NCBI RefSeq assembly: GCF_902364355.1
Contig: NZ_CABJDK010000011.1
Span: 6,083-70,082, forward strand
DNA: 64,000 nt
Source of the DNA: Collinsella aerofaciens
Lineage (GTDB): Bacteria; Actinomycetota; Coriobacteriia; Coriobacteriales; Coriobacteriaceae
Reading direction: 5' to 3'
The notes under the pieces were generated by a model, which was given only the letters and a program-made list of their open reading frames with translations, did not search any database and had not been told where the DNA came from. Positions within the stretch are counted from its first letter, which is position 1. Every line of letters starts with the position of its first letter. A program made the translations under genes and the position numbers. Shown here in pieces: positions 51,083-60,430 of the stretch.

Positions 51083-52465
51083 TTAGCGGGCTGTCGCTTT
51101 GGCTTGGGCGGCGCGATAGGTGCGTGCCGGGTGGCAGAGTAGTACCGCCACGACCATAAAGAACGCCGTGGTGCCCAGGCTGATGGGGTAGACCATCATG
51201 ATGTTCGCAAAGGTGCGGAAGTGCGGGAACACGCAGAATACCCAGTAGAAGCGGATGCCGCAGACGCAAATCATGGTGATGAGGGCGGGCATGAGCGAGA
51301 TGCCAAAGCCGCGCAGATAACCGGACATGTTTTCGTAGAACATGCTAAAGGCGTACGCCGGGAAGATCGAACACACGCGGATATAGCCGATCGAGACGAT
51401 GTTGGGATCGCTGTTGAACAACGCCAGGATCTCGCGCCCCAGACCGACGATGACGATAATCGTGGTGAGTGCAACGATGCCGCCTTCGACCAGGCAGACC
51501 TTGAGCGTCTTGGTGCAGCGGTCGATCTGGCGCGCGCCGTGGTTTTGTCCCACAAAGGTGGTGCAAGCCTGGCTAAAGCTGTTGAGCAGGTTGTAGCACA
51601 CATACTCCAGGCTCATGGCAGCGCTGGATGCCGCCATGACCTCGGTGCCCAAGCTGTTGATGGCGGACTGGATGATGATGTTGGCGACGGCAAAGACGGC
51701 GCTTTGGATACCGGCGGGCAGGCCGATCTTAACGATGCGCTTGAGGGCGACGGGGTCGATAGCCAGATCGCGCAGGGTGACGCGGACGACGGAATCGGTC
51801 TTGAGCAGACGGATAAAGAGCGTGACGGCGCTGACGGTATAGGCGATGGCGGTGGCGATGGCGACACCTGCGACGCCCCAGTGGAGCACGGGGACAAAGA
51901 TGAGGTCCAGGCCAATGTTGAGGACGGTGGACACGGCAAGCGCCTGCAGCGGCATGCGGGTGATGCCGACGGAGCGGAAGATCGCGGCCTCAAAGTTGTA
52001 GAGCAAGATCGAGGGCATGCTCAGCAAAAAGACGCGCAGGTAGAGCGAAGCGAGAGGCATGGTTTCGGCAGGAACGTTGAGCGCGGCGAGCATGGGCTCG
52101 GCAAAGATCTCGCCCAGCGCGATGACGACAAAGCCCACGAGCGCCATTAAAATCGAGGTATGGACGGCGCGTTTGACCATGTTCTGATCGTTGCGACCGA
52201 TAGCGTTGGCGATGACCACGTTGGAGCCAAGCGACATGCCAATAAAAAGGTTGAGCATAAGACTGGTAAGCGGAACATTGGAGCCGACCGCCGCCATGGC
52301 GAGGGTTCCCTGGTCGCCCGAGAAGTTACCGATGATGACCGTGGCGATGAGGTTCGACAGCTGCTCCAAGATGCTCGTGGCGGCCACGGGGAAGGCGAAC
52401 AGGGGAATATTGCGCCATAGCGAGCCGGTGGTCATGTCAATGTGCTTAGATGCGGTGTCTGTCAT
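51083..52465 (-). CDS. MATE-family efflux transporter
   Basis: 460 residues, twelve predicted helices in two halves: N-terminal LFAFPVAATSILEQLSNLIATVIIG (shown in family pattern), QNHGARQIDRC in the second half matching the usual GQNxGA, and a basic end. Drug or metabolite extruder driven by H+ or Na+. Convergent with the LysR gene. The gap 52466-52558 carries half of a family B palindrome. Confidence 0.87.
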   Translation of the reverse strand: MTDTASKHIDMTTGSLWRNIPLFAFPVAATSILEQLSNLIATVIIGNFSGDQGTLAMAAVGSNVPLTSLMLNLFIGMSLGSNVVIANAIGRNDQNMVKRAVHTSILMALVGFVVIALGEIFAEPMLAALNVPAETMPLASLYLRVFLLSMPSILLYNFEAAIFRSVGITRMPLQALAVSTVLNIGLDLIFVPVLHWGVAGVAIATAIAYTVSAVTLFIRLLKTDSVVRVTLRDLAIDPVALKRIVKIGLPAGIQSAVFAVANIIIQSAINSLGTEVMAASSAAMSLEYVCYNLLNSFSQACTTFVGQNHGARQIDRCTKTLKVCLVEGGIVALTTIIVIVGLGREILALFNSDPNIVSIGYIRVCSIFPAYAFSMFYENMSGYLRGFGISLMPALITMICVCGIRFYWVFCVFPHFRTFANIMMVYPISLGTTAFFMVVAVLLCHPARTYRAAQAKATAR

Positions 52466-52531
52466 ACGCTCTCAATCTCTAATATGCTCTTTCGTGCTTA
52501 TTTGCGCAGACGATGATACTCCTAATGCAGC

Positions 52532-52558
52532 CAGCCGGCACTTAGGGACGTTCCTTTT
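52532..52558. repeat. Left half of a family B palindrome interrupted by the IS
   Basis: CCGGCACTTAGGGACGTTCCTTTT matches the inverted unit at 38932-38955. Its expected continuation (TGTGCCGGCAG there) appears as TGTCGGCAG at 54117 on the far side of the insertion sequence. Confidence 0.6.
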
Positions 52559-52574
52559 AATATGAGCAGGACAT

Positions 52575-52876
52575 TGTCAAGAGGCAAAATCGGGCCTGGC
52601 CCCAACGATATGGGGTCAGGCCCTCTCCCTATATCAACCCGTCCGCGGCGACCTCGGCGTGTCTTACCGACGCTCGTCTTTGCAGTTTAATATCCGCCCG
52701 TGGCGATCTCTCGCTGGGCAATCCGTTGCTACGGCTGAGGCTTCTACGTCGAACCGACAGTCTGTGCACGCGTGTGGCGCCCTGGGCGCTCGCAGAAAAG
52801 GGACCTGAGGTTCGCCTCAACGGCTTCGGATCGAACCGCTTCCGGGGTGACTGGCTTATGTGCGGGGGACCGCCCC
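52575..52876 (-). ncRNA. Candidate guide (bridge/seeker) RNA region of the IS
   Basis: Non-coding end downstream of the transposase. It contains a strong hairpin at 52592-52623 (GGGCCTGGCCCCA with TGGGGTCAGGCCC) and weaker stems between 52790 and 52860. IS110/IS1111 recombinases are known to use a structured RNA from a non-coding end; no sequence match to a known one was possible here. Confidence 0.35.
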
Positions 52877-53989
52877 CTACGCCTCCTCGGCCATGAGGCC
52901 GACCGCCCACACCCAGCAGGCGAGCTCGCGCGCCGTGGCGACGTTCGCCTTGTTGCCGTGGACCCCGCGCGCGAGCAGCGCCTCCCGCCTCTCGACCAGC
53001 CTCCGCACGCCCTTGGCGGCATGCCTCCGGGCGCCCCGGTCCGGGGCCTGGCCCTTGGCGAGGTCCTTCGGCCGCCCCGAGCACGTCAGGTAGTGCCACG
53101 CGGCCTCGACCAGCGTCTTCCTCAGGTGCTTGTTGCCGGCCTTGGTGATCGCGCCCCTGCGGTCGCTCTCCCCGCTGGAGTGCTCGGAGGGCGTCAGGCC
53201 GACCCACGCGGCGAACGAGCGGGCGTTCCTGAACCTGGAGAACTCGCCGGCCTCGAACACGAGGTCGGCGGCGGAAGCGGTGTCGACGCCCTTGAGGCAG
53301 CGCAGGGAGTCGACCCTCTTCCGCCACCTGGGCTTGCGGGCCTCGGCCTCGACGAGCCCCTCGAGCCTCGCCTTCTCCTCCGCCGCCCGCCTGACCGCGT
53401 CGACGTAGTAGGCGAGCGCGTCGTTGTCGGCCCCCTCCGCGAACCTAATCGACTCGATCCAGGACCAGTGCGCCCGGGTCCAGTTGCCCTTCCTGCGGCC
53501 GGTGGGCGTCCTCTCGTCGAAGACGAGCCCGTGCCTTAGCAGGAACTTGGAGAGCCGCTGCTTCGAGCGCGAGAGGTCGTCCCTCGCGTCCTCGAGCGCC
53601 CTGGTCAGGTCGCGGGCGGCCTCGCACTCGTCGTCGGGGACCCACACCTCGACCACGTTGCCGACCGACAGCATGCGGGCGAGGAGCTCGGCGTCGTTGC
53701 GGTCGTTCTTCCTGCGCCTGTCCGCGCTGGGCTTGATCATCTTCGAGACGGCGCCGACCACGCAGTCGACCCCCAGGCCGGAGAGCCTCTTCTGCAGGTC
53801 GAAGCCCGTGACCCCGGACTCGTACACGCACCTGGCCCCGGGGTCCACGGAGCGGACCCACTCCGCGACGGCGCCGGCGTCGTAGCCGAAGGTCGCGCAG
53901 CGCACCTCCCCGGTCATGACGTCGAGGGAGACGGCCTTTATCGAGCGGGCGTGGACGTCGAGGCCGACGAAGGTGGTAGTATCGAGCAT
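52877..53989 (-). CDS. IS110-family transposase
   Basis: 370 residues from ATG 53989 (GAAGGGG 5 bases upstream). N-terminal RuvC-like DEDD domain: FVGLDVHARSIKAV, YESGVTGFDL, KNDRNDAELLARM. C-terminal Transposase_20 domain: LKGVDTASAADLV, SFAAWVGLTPSEHSSG carrying the catalytic serine region, then GNKHLRKTLVEAAW. It is intact, with no frameshift, so the element could be active. Confidence 0.92.
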   Translation of the reverse strand: MLDTTTFVGLDVHARSIKAVSLDVMTGEVRCATFGYDAGAVAEWVRSVDPGARCVYESGVTGFDLQKRLSGLGVDCVVGAVSKMIKPSADRRRKNDRNDAELLARMLSVGNVVEVWVPDDECEAARDLTRALEDARDDLSRSKQRLSKFLLRHGLVFDERTPTGRRKGNWTRAHWSWIESIRFAEGADNDALAYYVDAVRRAAEEKARLEGLVEAEARKPRWRKRVDSLRCLKGVDTASAADLVFEAGEFSRFRNARSFAAWVGLTPSEHSSGESDRRGAITKAGNKHLRKTLVEAAWHYLTCSGRPKDLAKGQAPDRGARRHAAKGVRRLVERREALLARGVHGNKANVATARELACWVWAVGLMAEEA

Positions 53990-54213
53990 GGGAGCCCCTT
54001 CCATGAATGCGGCGTGGCCGCCGCGGCTGAATTAGACACTCACCATTGTCGGCCTAATCCGCGGTCTTTCATGCAGCAGGGGCTCTCAATGTTTTATGTC
54101 CTGCTCATATCGTCTCTGTCGGCAGCTGGGGACACTCCTTGTCTCTTCTATGACTAGGTGGGGAAGGCGTGCGACAATGGTGGGCGTTGTGTTGTCCGCG
54201 CTAAGGAGTTGCC

Positions 54214-55029
54214 ATGTTGTTGTGTCCCGTTTGCCATGAGCCGTTGGTGGACGATGAGCGCGGTGCTGCATGCGCGGGCGGACATCGGTTTGACCGTGCG
54301 CGCGAGGGCTATCTGTATCTGCTGCGCTCGTCCAAGAGCGGCGACTCCATGGGCGATCCCAAGTCGCAGGCGCGCAGCCGTCGTGACTTTCTAAACCGCG
54401 GCTACTATGCGCCGTTGCGTGATGCGATGGTCGAGCTGGTGCGCGATCGGGTGTCTGGGCATGCGGCGTCTGCGGGCGGTCCCATGACCTTGCTCGATAT
54501 CTGCTGTGGCGAGGGCTACTACACCAGCGCCATGGGTGCGGTGCCGGGCGTGGATGCTTACGGATTCGACTTGGGCAAAGAGATGGTGCGCCTGGCTGCC
54601 AAGCGCGGCGATGCGACCTACTTCGTGGCCAACATGAAGGACATCCCCGTGGCCGATGGCACCTTCGATATGGTGACCGAGCTCTTTGCCCCCTTTAACG
54701 AGCGCGAGTTTGCCCGCGTGCTGGCGCCCGAGGGCTCGCTCTACACCGTGGTGCCGGGTGCTCGGCATCTGTTTGGGCTCAAGGAGGTGCTCTACGACAC
54801 GCCATATCTCAACGATGAGAAGCTGCCGAAGACGACCGAGCTGGAGTTGGTGGGAACGCAACGGGTGTCTGCGAACATTACGCTCCAGATGCAGGCCGAT
54901 ATCGAGGCGGTGTTCCAGATGACGCCGTACTACTACCGCACGCGCCCTGCCGACAAAGAGCGCCTGGCAAACCTGGACACCCTTCAGACCGATATCGACT
55001 TCATCATTGCCGAGTACCGTCACAGCTAA
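54214..55029 (+). CDS. rlmA: 23S rRNA (guanine-N1)-methyltransferase, RlmA family
   Basis: 271 residues, AAGGAG 5 bases before the ATG. N-terminal zinc-binding module with CPVC and CAGGHRFD, then GYLYLL and GDSMGDPK, typical of RlmA(I)/(II). The S-adenosylmethionine site is LLDICCGEGYYTSAM, followed by YGFDLGKEMVRLA. It methylates G745 or G748 in helix 35; in some bacteria this alters macrolide susceptibility. The last 18 codons and the following terminators exist again, decayed, near 61439. Confidence 0.87.
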   Translation: MLLCPVCHEPLVDDERGAACAGGHRFDRAREGYLYLLRSSKSGDSMGDPKSQARSRRDFLNRGYYAPLRDAMVELVRDRVSGHAASAGGPMTLLDICCGEGYYTSAMGAVPGVDAYGFDLGKEMVRLAAKRGDATYFVANMKDIPVADGTFDMVTELFAPFNEREFARVLAPEGSLYTVVPGARHLFGLKEVLYDTPYLNDEKLPKTTELELVGTQRVSANITLQMQADIEAVFQMTPYYYRTRPADKERLANLDTLQTDIDFIIAEYRHS

Positions 55030-55030
55030 C

Positions 55031-55070
55031 AACCTGCCAAAAAGGGACAGGTTTATTTTGGCAGGTTTTA
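55031..55070 (+). terminator. Terminator 1 after rlmA
   Basis: AACCTGCCAAAA and TTTTGGCAGGTT stem, followed by TTTAT. Confidence 0.8.
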
Positions 55071-55083
55071 TCTGGGCAAACGT

Positions 55084-55123
55084 AAAGGGCCGACCGCGGA
55101 GATGCGCGATCGGCCCTTTTTAG
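55084..55123. terminator. Terminator 2 after rlmA, shared with the convergent gene
   Basis: AAAGGGCCGA-C-CGCG pairs with CGCG-A-TCGGCCCTTT, followed by TTT. Confidence 0.78.
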
Positions 55124-55157
55124 TTGCTTGGCTACAAAGGTTATGAGAAGCGAGCGC

Positions 55158-55559
55158 TTACAGGCGGTCCTTGTTCTCGGCCTTAATGTCGTGTGCCTGC
55201 TGAATAAAGAACAGGTCGTACACCACGATGACAAAGGCGCCAAAGTTGATGGCGTCGCCGCCAAACGCGGGAAGCGTGAGCACGGCCTGCGCAATCGTGG
55301 CGATTGCGGCGACGATGCCGAGCTTAAACGCACCATCCACCTGCGAAGGCTTGTTGGCGCCCTTGATGCCCGCAACACCTGCGGCAAGATCGACAAGACC
55401 CTTGATGACAAGTACGGCCGCGGCGAGCATGGCGTTCGACCCGTACGTGGAATCGAGGCTGCCCTTGGCGATGCCGACGCCGGCGATGACGAGGCTGGCG
55501 ATGCCCAAAACAAAGTAAATGAGGGCAAGGACTTTGAGTGTCTTGCGAGTGTAGCTCAT
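55158..55559 (-). CDS. Small four-helix membrane protein
   Basis: 133 residues from ATG 55559 (AAAGGA 6 bases upstream); the longer upstream frame lacks a ribosome site. Four hydrophobic helices (VLALIYFVLGIASLVIAGVG, LAAAVLVIKGLVDLAAGVAG, FKLGIVAAIATIAQAVLTL, FGAFVIVVYDLFFI) and a charged tail AENKDRL. Family unknown to me. It resembles the protein at 56876-57274 in size, helix pattern and start (RKTLKVL versus RKVLKVM), so they are paralogues. A decayed copy of its 3' end lies at 61625-61754. Confidence 0.75.
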   Translation of the reverse strand: MSYTRKTLKVLALIYFVLGIASLVIAGVGIAKGSLDSTYGSNAMLAAAVLVIKGLVDLAAGVAGIKGANKPSQVDGAFKLGIVAAIATIAQAVLTLPAFGGDAINFGAFVIVVYDLFFIQQAHDIKAENKDRL

Positions 55560-55752
55560 GGCTGGTCCTTTCGAAGTGGACATGACGTATTTGATGCGCA
55601 CGCAAAACGCATGTCGCGAAGCATATTGTAATTCAACAAGGCGCTGCATACGTTCATCCAATAGTTGAACGCTCCGTTCGCGACGGGGCTGGCACTTGCG
55701 TTGTGCTAGGTTTTTGTTTAACTGGATCATACTGTGCATTTATTTGAGGTGA

Positions 55753-56691
55753 ATGGTGAATATCAAGCAGGTCGGCTATTTTGTCGCCGTATTTGAGACG
55801 AAGAGTTTTACCGCCGCGGCACACCAGCGCAACGTGACCGTCCAGGCCATTTCCAAGTCAATTAGCGAGCTCGAGCAGTTGTTTAACGTTCAGTTTTTTG
55901 AGCGTGGAAATAGTGGCGTAAAGCCGACTCGGGCCGCCCGTAGCTTTTATGCCAAGGCTCGCAACGCCGTCGAGGCGTATCGTGAGGTTGAAAACTTTGA
56001 TCCGTTTGGATGCGACCTGACCGTCCCGTCGGCCTCTGGGGCGCAAGCGATGCCGGAACTCTCGATTGGCCTGTGCGTTCCCGCACTCGATAACGACGAT
56101 AAGCTATATAAGGGGTTGTCTGCGCTTATCATGCGTGGTGCCCGCGTGCGCGTGAAGTTTTGTACCGTGCATCCCGGGATCGCTCAGCAGGAGCTCGAGC
56201 AGGGCGACCTCGACGCCTTGCTTACGGTGGGCACATATGACAATACCAATGATGATTGCGAGCAGCTGGGAACCCTGCCCACGGGTATTGTCGTCGCCGC
56301 CGGCCATCCGTTCGCTAAGAGGCCTTTTGTGACTGTGGCTGATTTGAGCTCATATCCGGCAGGGCAGTCGGCTGCGTTTGATAACTTTAATAATTCGATT
56401 TTTTGGCAGTACGAAAGCCGCGGTGTCCTTGGTGAGACGCGCATTATCGATGGCCCCGCTCAATTTGGGTCGTTTTTGGTGGCAGAGCACGGCTTTTTCT
56501 TAAATGCGATTCTTCCCGTTCCCGGTCAGATTGCTAGCGGGTTTGAGGTTGTCCCCATTGCGGGTAAAGGGGCCCTGACAGTTCCGGTGTGCCTAGTTTC
56601 CCTTAAAGATGAAAAACCCCAAGCTTATCATGTCGTAGAAAACTACTTGATTCGCATGGTGGGTTGCGCCAACGGGTCCGCCGCTCGCTAG
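55753..56691 (+). CDS. LysR-family transcriptional regulator
   Basis: 312 residues. HTH: SFTAAAHQRNVTVQAISKSISELE, with Val-Gln in place of the more common Pro/Gln-Ser. The effector domain is divergent but keeps the periplasmic-binding pattern. Start ATG 55753, or GTG 55756, which sits at a better distance from GAGG. Divergent from the four-helix protein gene, its likely target. A terminator follows. Confidence 0.83.
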   Translation: MVNIKQVGYFVAVFETKSFTAAAHQRNVTVQAISKSISELEQLFNVQFFERGNSGVKPTRAARSFYAKARNAVEAYREVENFDPFGCDLTVPSASGAQAMPELSIGLCVPALDNDDKLYKGLSALIMRGARVRVKFCTVHPGIAQQELEQGDLDALLTVGTYDNTNDDCEQLGTLPTGIVVAAGHPFAKRPFVTVADLSSYPAGQSAAFDNFNNSIFWQYESRGVLGETRIIDGPAQFGSFLVAEHGFFLNAILPVPGQIASGFEVVPIAGKGALTVPVCLVSLKDEKPQAYHVVENYLIRMVGCANGSAAR

Positions 56692-56796
56692 CACATCCGT
56701 CGATGCGCTCGCCGCTGTCGGCTTTGCTGCCTGACGACATACTGTCGATTGTGCCGTGTGTCGCAATCGAATGAACGCAAAGGCCATTCATAGCAG

Positions 56797-56842
56797 ACCG
56801 CCCTCCGTTTCTCGTCTGTCTGAGAAACGGAGGGCGGTTTTT
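56797..56842 (+). terminator. Terminator after the LysR gene
   Basis: ACCGCCCTCCGTTTCTC pairs fully with its complement at 56822-56838 (17 bp) and is followed by TTTTT. Confidence 0.88.
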
Positions 56843-56875
56843 ATGCGTGGCGCTTTGTACAGTTGAGCCCGATGC

Positions 56876-57274
56876 CTAGCTCAGGCGCTCCTGGCTTTCC
56901 TTTTTAACGCGGTTGGCGAAAACGAAGTACACGGCACTTACGACCACGGCGGTGACATCGGTGGCGCTGGTGCCGACTCCGCCCAAGAAGGGCTCGGAGA
57001 GCAGCAGGCTCACAACGGCGCATGCTAGGCAAATGATAGCCCAGACCCAAACGATGCCAATCTTGCTGGGGTTATTTGAGGCACGGATGCCCAACACGGC
57101 GGCGATGATTTCGACGATGCCCATCACGATGACGACAACGCTGTAAACCGAGAGGTCGCCGCTGGCGTCGCCCGAAGCCGACGTGAGCGCCAACGCGCCT
57201 GCAGCGATGCTGAAAACACCTCCCAATAAATAGACGATGGACATGACCTTTAGGACTTTACGGTTGTTGCTCAT
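56876..57274 (-). CDS. Small four-helix membrane protein, paralogue
   Basis: 132 residues, AAAGGAA before the ATG. Four helices (VLKVMSIVYLLGGVFSIAAG, VYSVVVIVMGIVEIIAAVLGI, VWVWAIICLACAVVSLLL, ATDVTAVVVSAVYFVFA), tail RVKKESQERLS. Paralogue of the 55158-55559 product. It lies 60 bases downstream of the Cache-MscS gene stop on the same strand and could be the last gene of that unit. Confidence 0.75.
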   Translation of the reverse strand: MSNNRKVLKVMSIVYLLGGVFSIAAGALALTSASGDASGDLSVYSVVVIVMGIVEIIAAVLGIRASNNPSKIGIVWVWAIICLACAVVSLLLSEPFLGGVGTSATDVTAVVVSAVYFVFANRVKKESQERLS

Positions 57275-57334
57275 GTTCAGTTCCTTTCCCTTGAGCCGTT
57301 ATGGCACCGTGCACGTATTGCCTGGCGCCATGAA

Positions 57335-60300
57335 TTACTGATTGAGGGGTTCGTTGCCCAGATCTTGCGAGGCGAGTTCCTGTTCTTCGTTAAACTCGTC
57401 CGCTTCGGCGAGTTCCTCGGCGGTAGCTGCCTTTGGAGCGGACTCAACGGCATCGCAATGATCGAAAACGAGTTGATAGGGGGCGATGTCACGGCGGGAC
57501 AGCATAAGCTTTACCTCGCGGCGCAAAGAGCGCATGACGCTGCCGCGGTCTGTCTCCTTGCAGGTGGCGACAACGCGAATGGTCATAGCGGTGCTGCTAA
57601 GGTCGACCACGCCCTTGTAGAAGGGGCCTTCGATAATGGCGGGAACGCGGTCATGCACGCTTTTGAGCTCGTCTTTAAGCACCTTTTCGACATAGGGTAG
57701 AGATTCCCCCACCGGTATGGTGATGTCTATGCTGGCGTAAGAATTAAGTTTGGTCATGTTGGTGACATTCGAAATCGAGCTATTGCGCAGCAGTAGAACA
57801 TTGCCGTTGCCGTCATTGATCTTTGTGGTTCGCACGCCAATTTCCATAACGGTGCCGGTATTGCCGCCAACCGAGATGACGTCTCCAACGCGGAACTCGC
57901 CTTCAAAGATAATAAAGAGCCCGCACAAGATATCCGTGATGAGGTCTTTGGCTCCAAAGGAGACCGCGAGTGTAATGATGCCTGCCGAGGCCAAAAGCGT
58001 TGCGGTGTCGACACCCAAAACGCCTAGGCACCAATAGAGCATGGCGATGAGGGTTCCGTATTTTGTCAGGCTCGAGAGAAGTCGGCATATCGTCTCGCCG
58101 CGCGCGCCAAGCACGTTGGACAACATGCGAAGAAGCGACTGTGCGATTGCGCACACTGTGAGCGCCACACAGGCGTACATGATTGAAGCGGTGAGCGCGA
58201 ATATGTTGAGACCGTGCTGCCAGTCGTTACCCAGTATGTAGGTGAATACCGAACGCGGGCCAAATAGAGTGTCTTTAAACAAGACGGCCAAAAAGACGAT
58301 AAACACTCCGATACCGGTAAACCATCTAAGGACCGTGCCGAGTTTTTGCTCGGGGGTTTTGTCTTCCCATTTAAAGGAAATGTTGAGCCATCGGCCAATG
58401 GCACTTTCGCTGTGCTTGATACGGCCGTCGGATGTCGTGACTGTGATGTTGTGCCGTCTTGCCGTGAAATCGTTTTCGCGCTTCGAACGTTTTTCTTCGA
58501 CTCTTATAGTGTCGAGCGTCAGCAGAGGGTAGATGAGGACAAAGCATATAGCGGCGATGATTCCGGTTGCGATGGTGAGCGGAACGCGCTGGTGCATAAA
58601 AGAGTCTTCGGGTGCCGCGACGTAAACGTAGTAGTCGTCAGTCTCTAGGCAGGAGGCGTAGAGTTTCTGGTTGTCGATGTAAATGAAATCGCTAAAGCCG
58701 TCTGCAAGGTGCTCGTCAGCCAGTCCTATTTCGGACGCCTTTTTCCCCATAAGAAGATTGTTGGGATGATATGCAACGGTGCCGTCTTTTTTCTCGATTG
58801 CAAAGGCGAAGCCTCCGGCGCCCGCCTTGATGCCGTCGAGCACCACGCCGATCTTGGTGCTCTTGAGCATTTCTTCTAAGCGCATAGGGCGCACGGCAAT
58901 CTGAGCGATTCCGTCTGCAATGCCATCTTGATCGTAGAGTGCGACGCCGATGTACTGATATGTCTCGCCAGTGGTTCTGTTGATAGAGAGGGGCTGTATA
59001 TACTCATCCTTGCCGCCCAAAAGCGAGCGGAACTCGTAGGAGGAGTCGCCGTACTTGGTCGAAAGACTATAGGATCGTTGTGACGTGCTCGAGCTCGTCA
59101 TATTGCCGTCGCCGTCGTAGAGGTAAATTGACTCGACGCCAAGCGTTTCTGCCAAGCTGTGCAGATCGGCTCGCGTGGCGAGCTCTGGATTGTGCTCAAC
59201 GATGTAGGCGATAATATGGCAGGTAGTGGCGTAGTGGTCACTATATTGCCTCGTAAGTTCATCCTCGCGCATTGCATTGTTTTTGAGCGTTTGATCAATC
59301 TGCTCTACGCGCTCTCGATTGACCGTCGCTTGGCTCGAAAGGGCAAAGAGCGTTTGCATATAGAAGGTTACCGCCAGGAGCAAGACGAGTCCTGCAACGG
59401 ACAAGGCTGTTGCGCGCCTGCCCACGGCGGGGTTAAACCTAAGGTTGCGACCGATCTTGACGTATTCGTGATCGCCTTGGTCGCTATGCTCGTCATCCGC
59501 AAGGACAAACAGGTCATAGAGCGCCACGGCGGCGACGATTGCGATGAAGGCAAAGAGGATGACGCCCACGGTGATGTTGCGTGCGGTGGCGGTGTCGCTT
59601 TCGGGAATGGCGAGAATGTAATAGGTGTCATCGACCAACTTGACGCGACAGTACAGGCTTGTGTTCTTGACGGAAGTGAAGAATGTTTTGCCGTCCTCAA
59701 GATTGCTAATATCGATGCCGTTGTCGAGTGCATCGGTACCTATCATGTTCTGGTCGGGATGGTAGGTGATCAGATGCGTTTTTGCCGATACGGCGAGGAC
59801 AAATCCGTGGCTGCCGAGTGAGATGTTCTTGAGCATGCTCTCGGTCGATCCGGTGTCCTTGACAAGGGCGTGCAGCTCTCGGGGATTTTGTTCTACGATG
59901 GCCATGGCGTCGTCATCGATTTTGGCGGCATAGTATCGCATGAGCCAGTCTTGATCGGGAAGATCGACCTCAACCGGATCGGAGGGCTTGCCGGTCTCGA
60001 AGCACTGACGTAGCTGGTTGAAGCGGGCGCGGCTAAAATCGGCTTTGGTGTCAGCTGCCTTGGCGATGATAGAGCCGTCGCGTCGGGCGACGAGAACGTT
60101 ATCGACCTTGAGCAGGTCCTTGAGTTCGGCCATTTTGACATCGGTCGCTTCGTAACCGGCATCGTTAGCCGCCATAAATGCGATGCTTGCGGCGCGCGTG
60201 CGATACAGGTCATCAAATGTTTGGGCGTTGTCTTTCGTTTCCGCCCGAGCCGTTTTAACGAGATCGGGGAGTTCGGCGGCAACGCGATCAAATTCCAGAG

Positions 60301-60418
60301 CGTATTCCTCTTGCGATAGACGCGTTTGCATCGAGGCGAGTAGGAGTCCCATCGCCAATGCGCAGACGGTTACGGCAACGGCAAGCGCCACAGACTTCTT
60401 TTTTAATCGCTTGGACAT
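57335..60418 (-). CDS. Double-Cache sensor fused to MscS-type channel
   Basis: 1,027 residues, GGGAG 7 bases upstream. TM1 9-30; first Cache-type domain about 35-278 (GSHGFVLAV, ITYHPDQNMIG, YYILAIPESD); TM2 281-304; TM3 337-360; second Cache domain about 365-608 (GGFAFAIEKKDGTVAYHP seen in pieces, YYVYVAAPEDS); TM4 611-635; TM5 694-715; TM6 738-760; TM7 780-803; MscS pore helix about 806-835 (TLLASAGIITLAVSFGAKDLI in pieces) and the beta domain FEGEFRVGDVISVGG, then a C-terminal alpha/beta part and a Glu-rich tail from 995. The HP motifs in both Cache domains are the pattern of small-ligand sensors. Ordinary MscS is about 290 residues. A ligand-gated rather than purely tension-gated channel is inferred. 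Twelve bases downstream of a solute-binding lipoprotein gene. Confidence 0.85.
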   Translation of the reverse strand: MSKRLKKKSVALAVAVTVCALAMGLLLASMQTRLSQEEYALEFDRVAAELPDLVKTARAETKDNAQTFDDLYRTRAASIAFMAANDAGYEATDVKMAELKDLLKVDNVLVARRDGSIIAKAADTKADFSRARFNQLRQCFETGKPSDPVEVDLPDQDWLMRYYAAKIDDDAMAIVEQNPRELHALVKDTGSTESMLKNISLGSHGFVLAVSAKTHLITYHPDQNMIGTDALDNGIDISNLEDGKTFFTSVKNTSLYCRVKLVDDTYYILAIPESDTATARNITVGVILFAFIAIVAAVALYDLFVLADDEHSDQGDHEYVKIGRNLRFNPAVGRRATALSVAGLVLLLAVTFYMQTLFALSSQATVNRERVEQIDQTLKNNAMREDELTRQYSDHYATTCHIIAYIVEHNPELATRADLHSLAETLGVESIYLYDGDGNMTSSSTSQRSYSLSTKYGDSSYEFRSLLGGKDEYIQPLSINRTTGETYQYIGVALYDQDGIADGIAQIAVRPMRLEEMLKSTKIGVVLDGIKAGAGGFAFAIEKKDGTVAYHPNNLLMGKKASEIGLADEHLADGFSDFIYIDNQKLYASCLETDDYYVYVAAPEDSFMHQRVPLTIATGIIAAICFVLIYPLLTLDTIRVEEKRSKRENDFTARRHNITVTTSDGRIKHSESAIGRWLNISFKWEDKTPEQKLGTVLRWFTGIGVFIVFLAVLFKDTLFGPRSVFTYILGNDWQHGLNIFALTASIMYACVALTVCAIAQSLLRMLSNVLGARGETICRLLSSLTKYGTLIAMLYWCLGVLGVDTATLLASAGIITLAVSFGAKDLITDILCGLFIIFEGEFRVGDVISVGGNTGTVMEIGVRTTKINDGNGNVLLLRNSSISNVTNMTKLNSYASIDITIPVGESLPYVEKVLKDELKSVHDRVPAIIEGPFYKGVVDLSSTAMTIRVVATCKETDRGSVMRSLRREVKLMLSRRDIAPYQLVFDHCDAVESAPKAATAEELAEADEFNEEQELASQDLGNEPLNQ

Positions 60419-60430
60419 GGGTAGGCTCCC

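Larger units (their letters stand above)
52559..54116 (-). mobile_element. IS110-family insertion sequence (IS1111-like), about 1.56 kb
   Basis: Boundaries are inferred from comparison with the uninterrupted repeat near 38940. Inside both ends lie inverted copies of ATATGAGCAGGACAT (52560-52574 and 54096-54110). One DEDD transposase on the minus strand, about 300 non-coding bases after it and 120 before it. The transposase is clearly richer in GC than its neighbours, and codon use is strongly G/C-ending, consistent with recent arrival. Confidence 0.75.
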
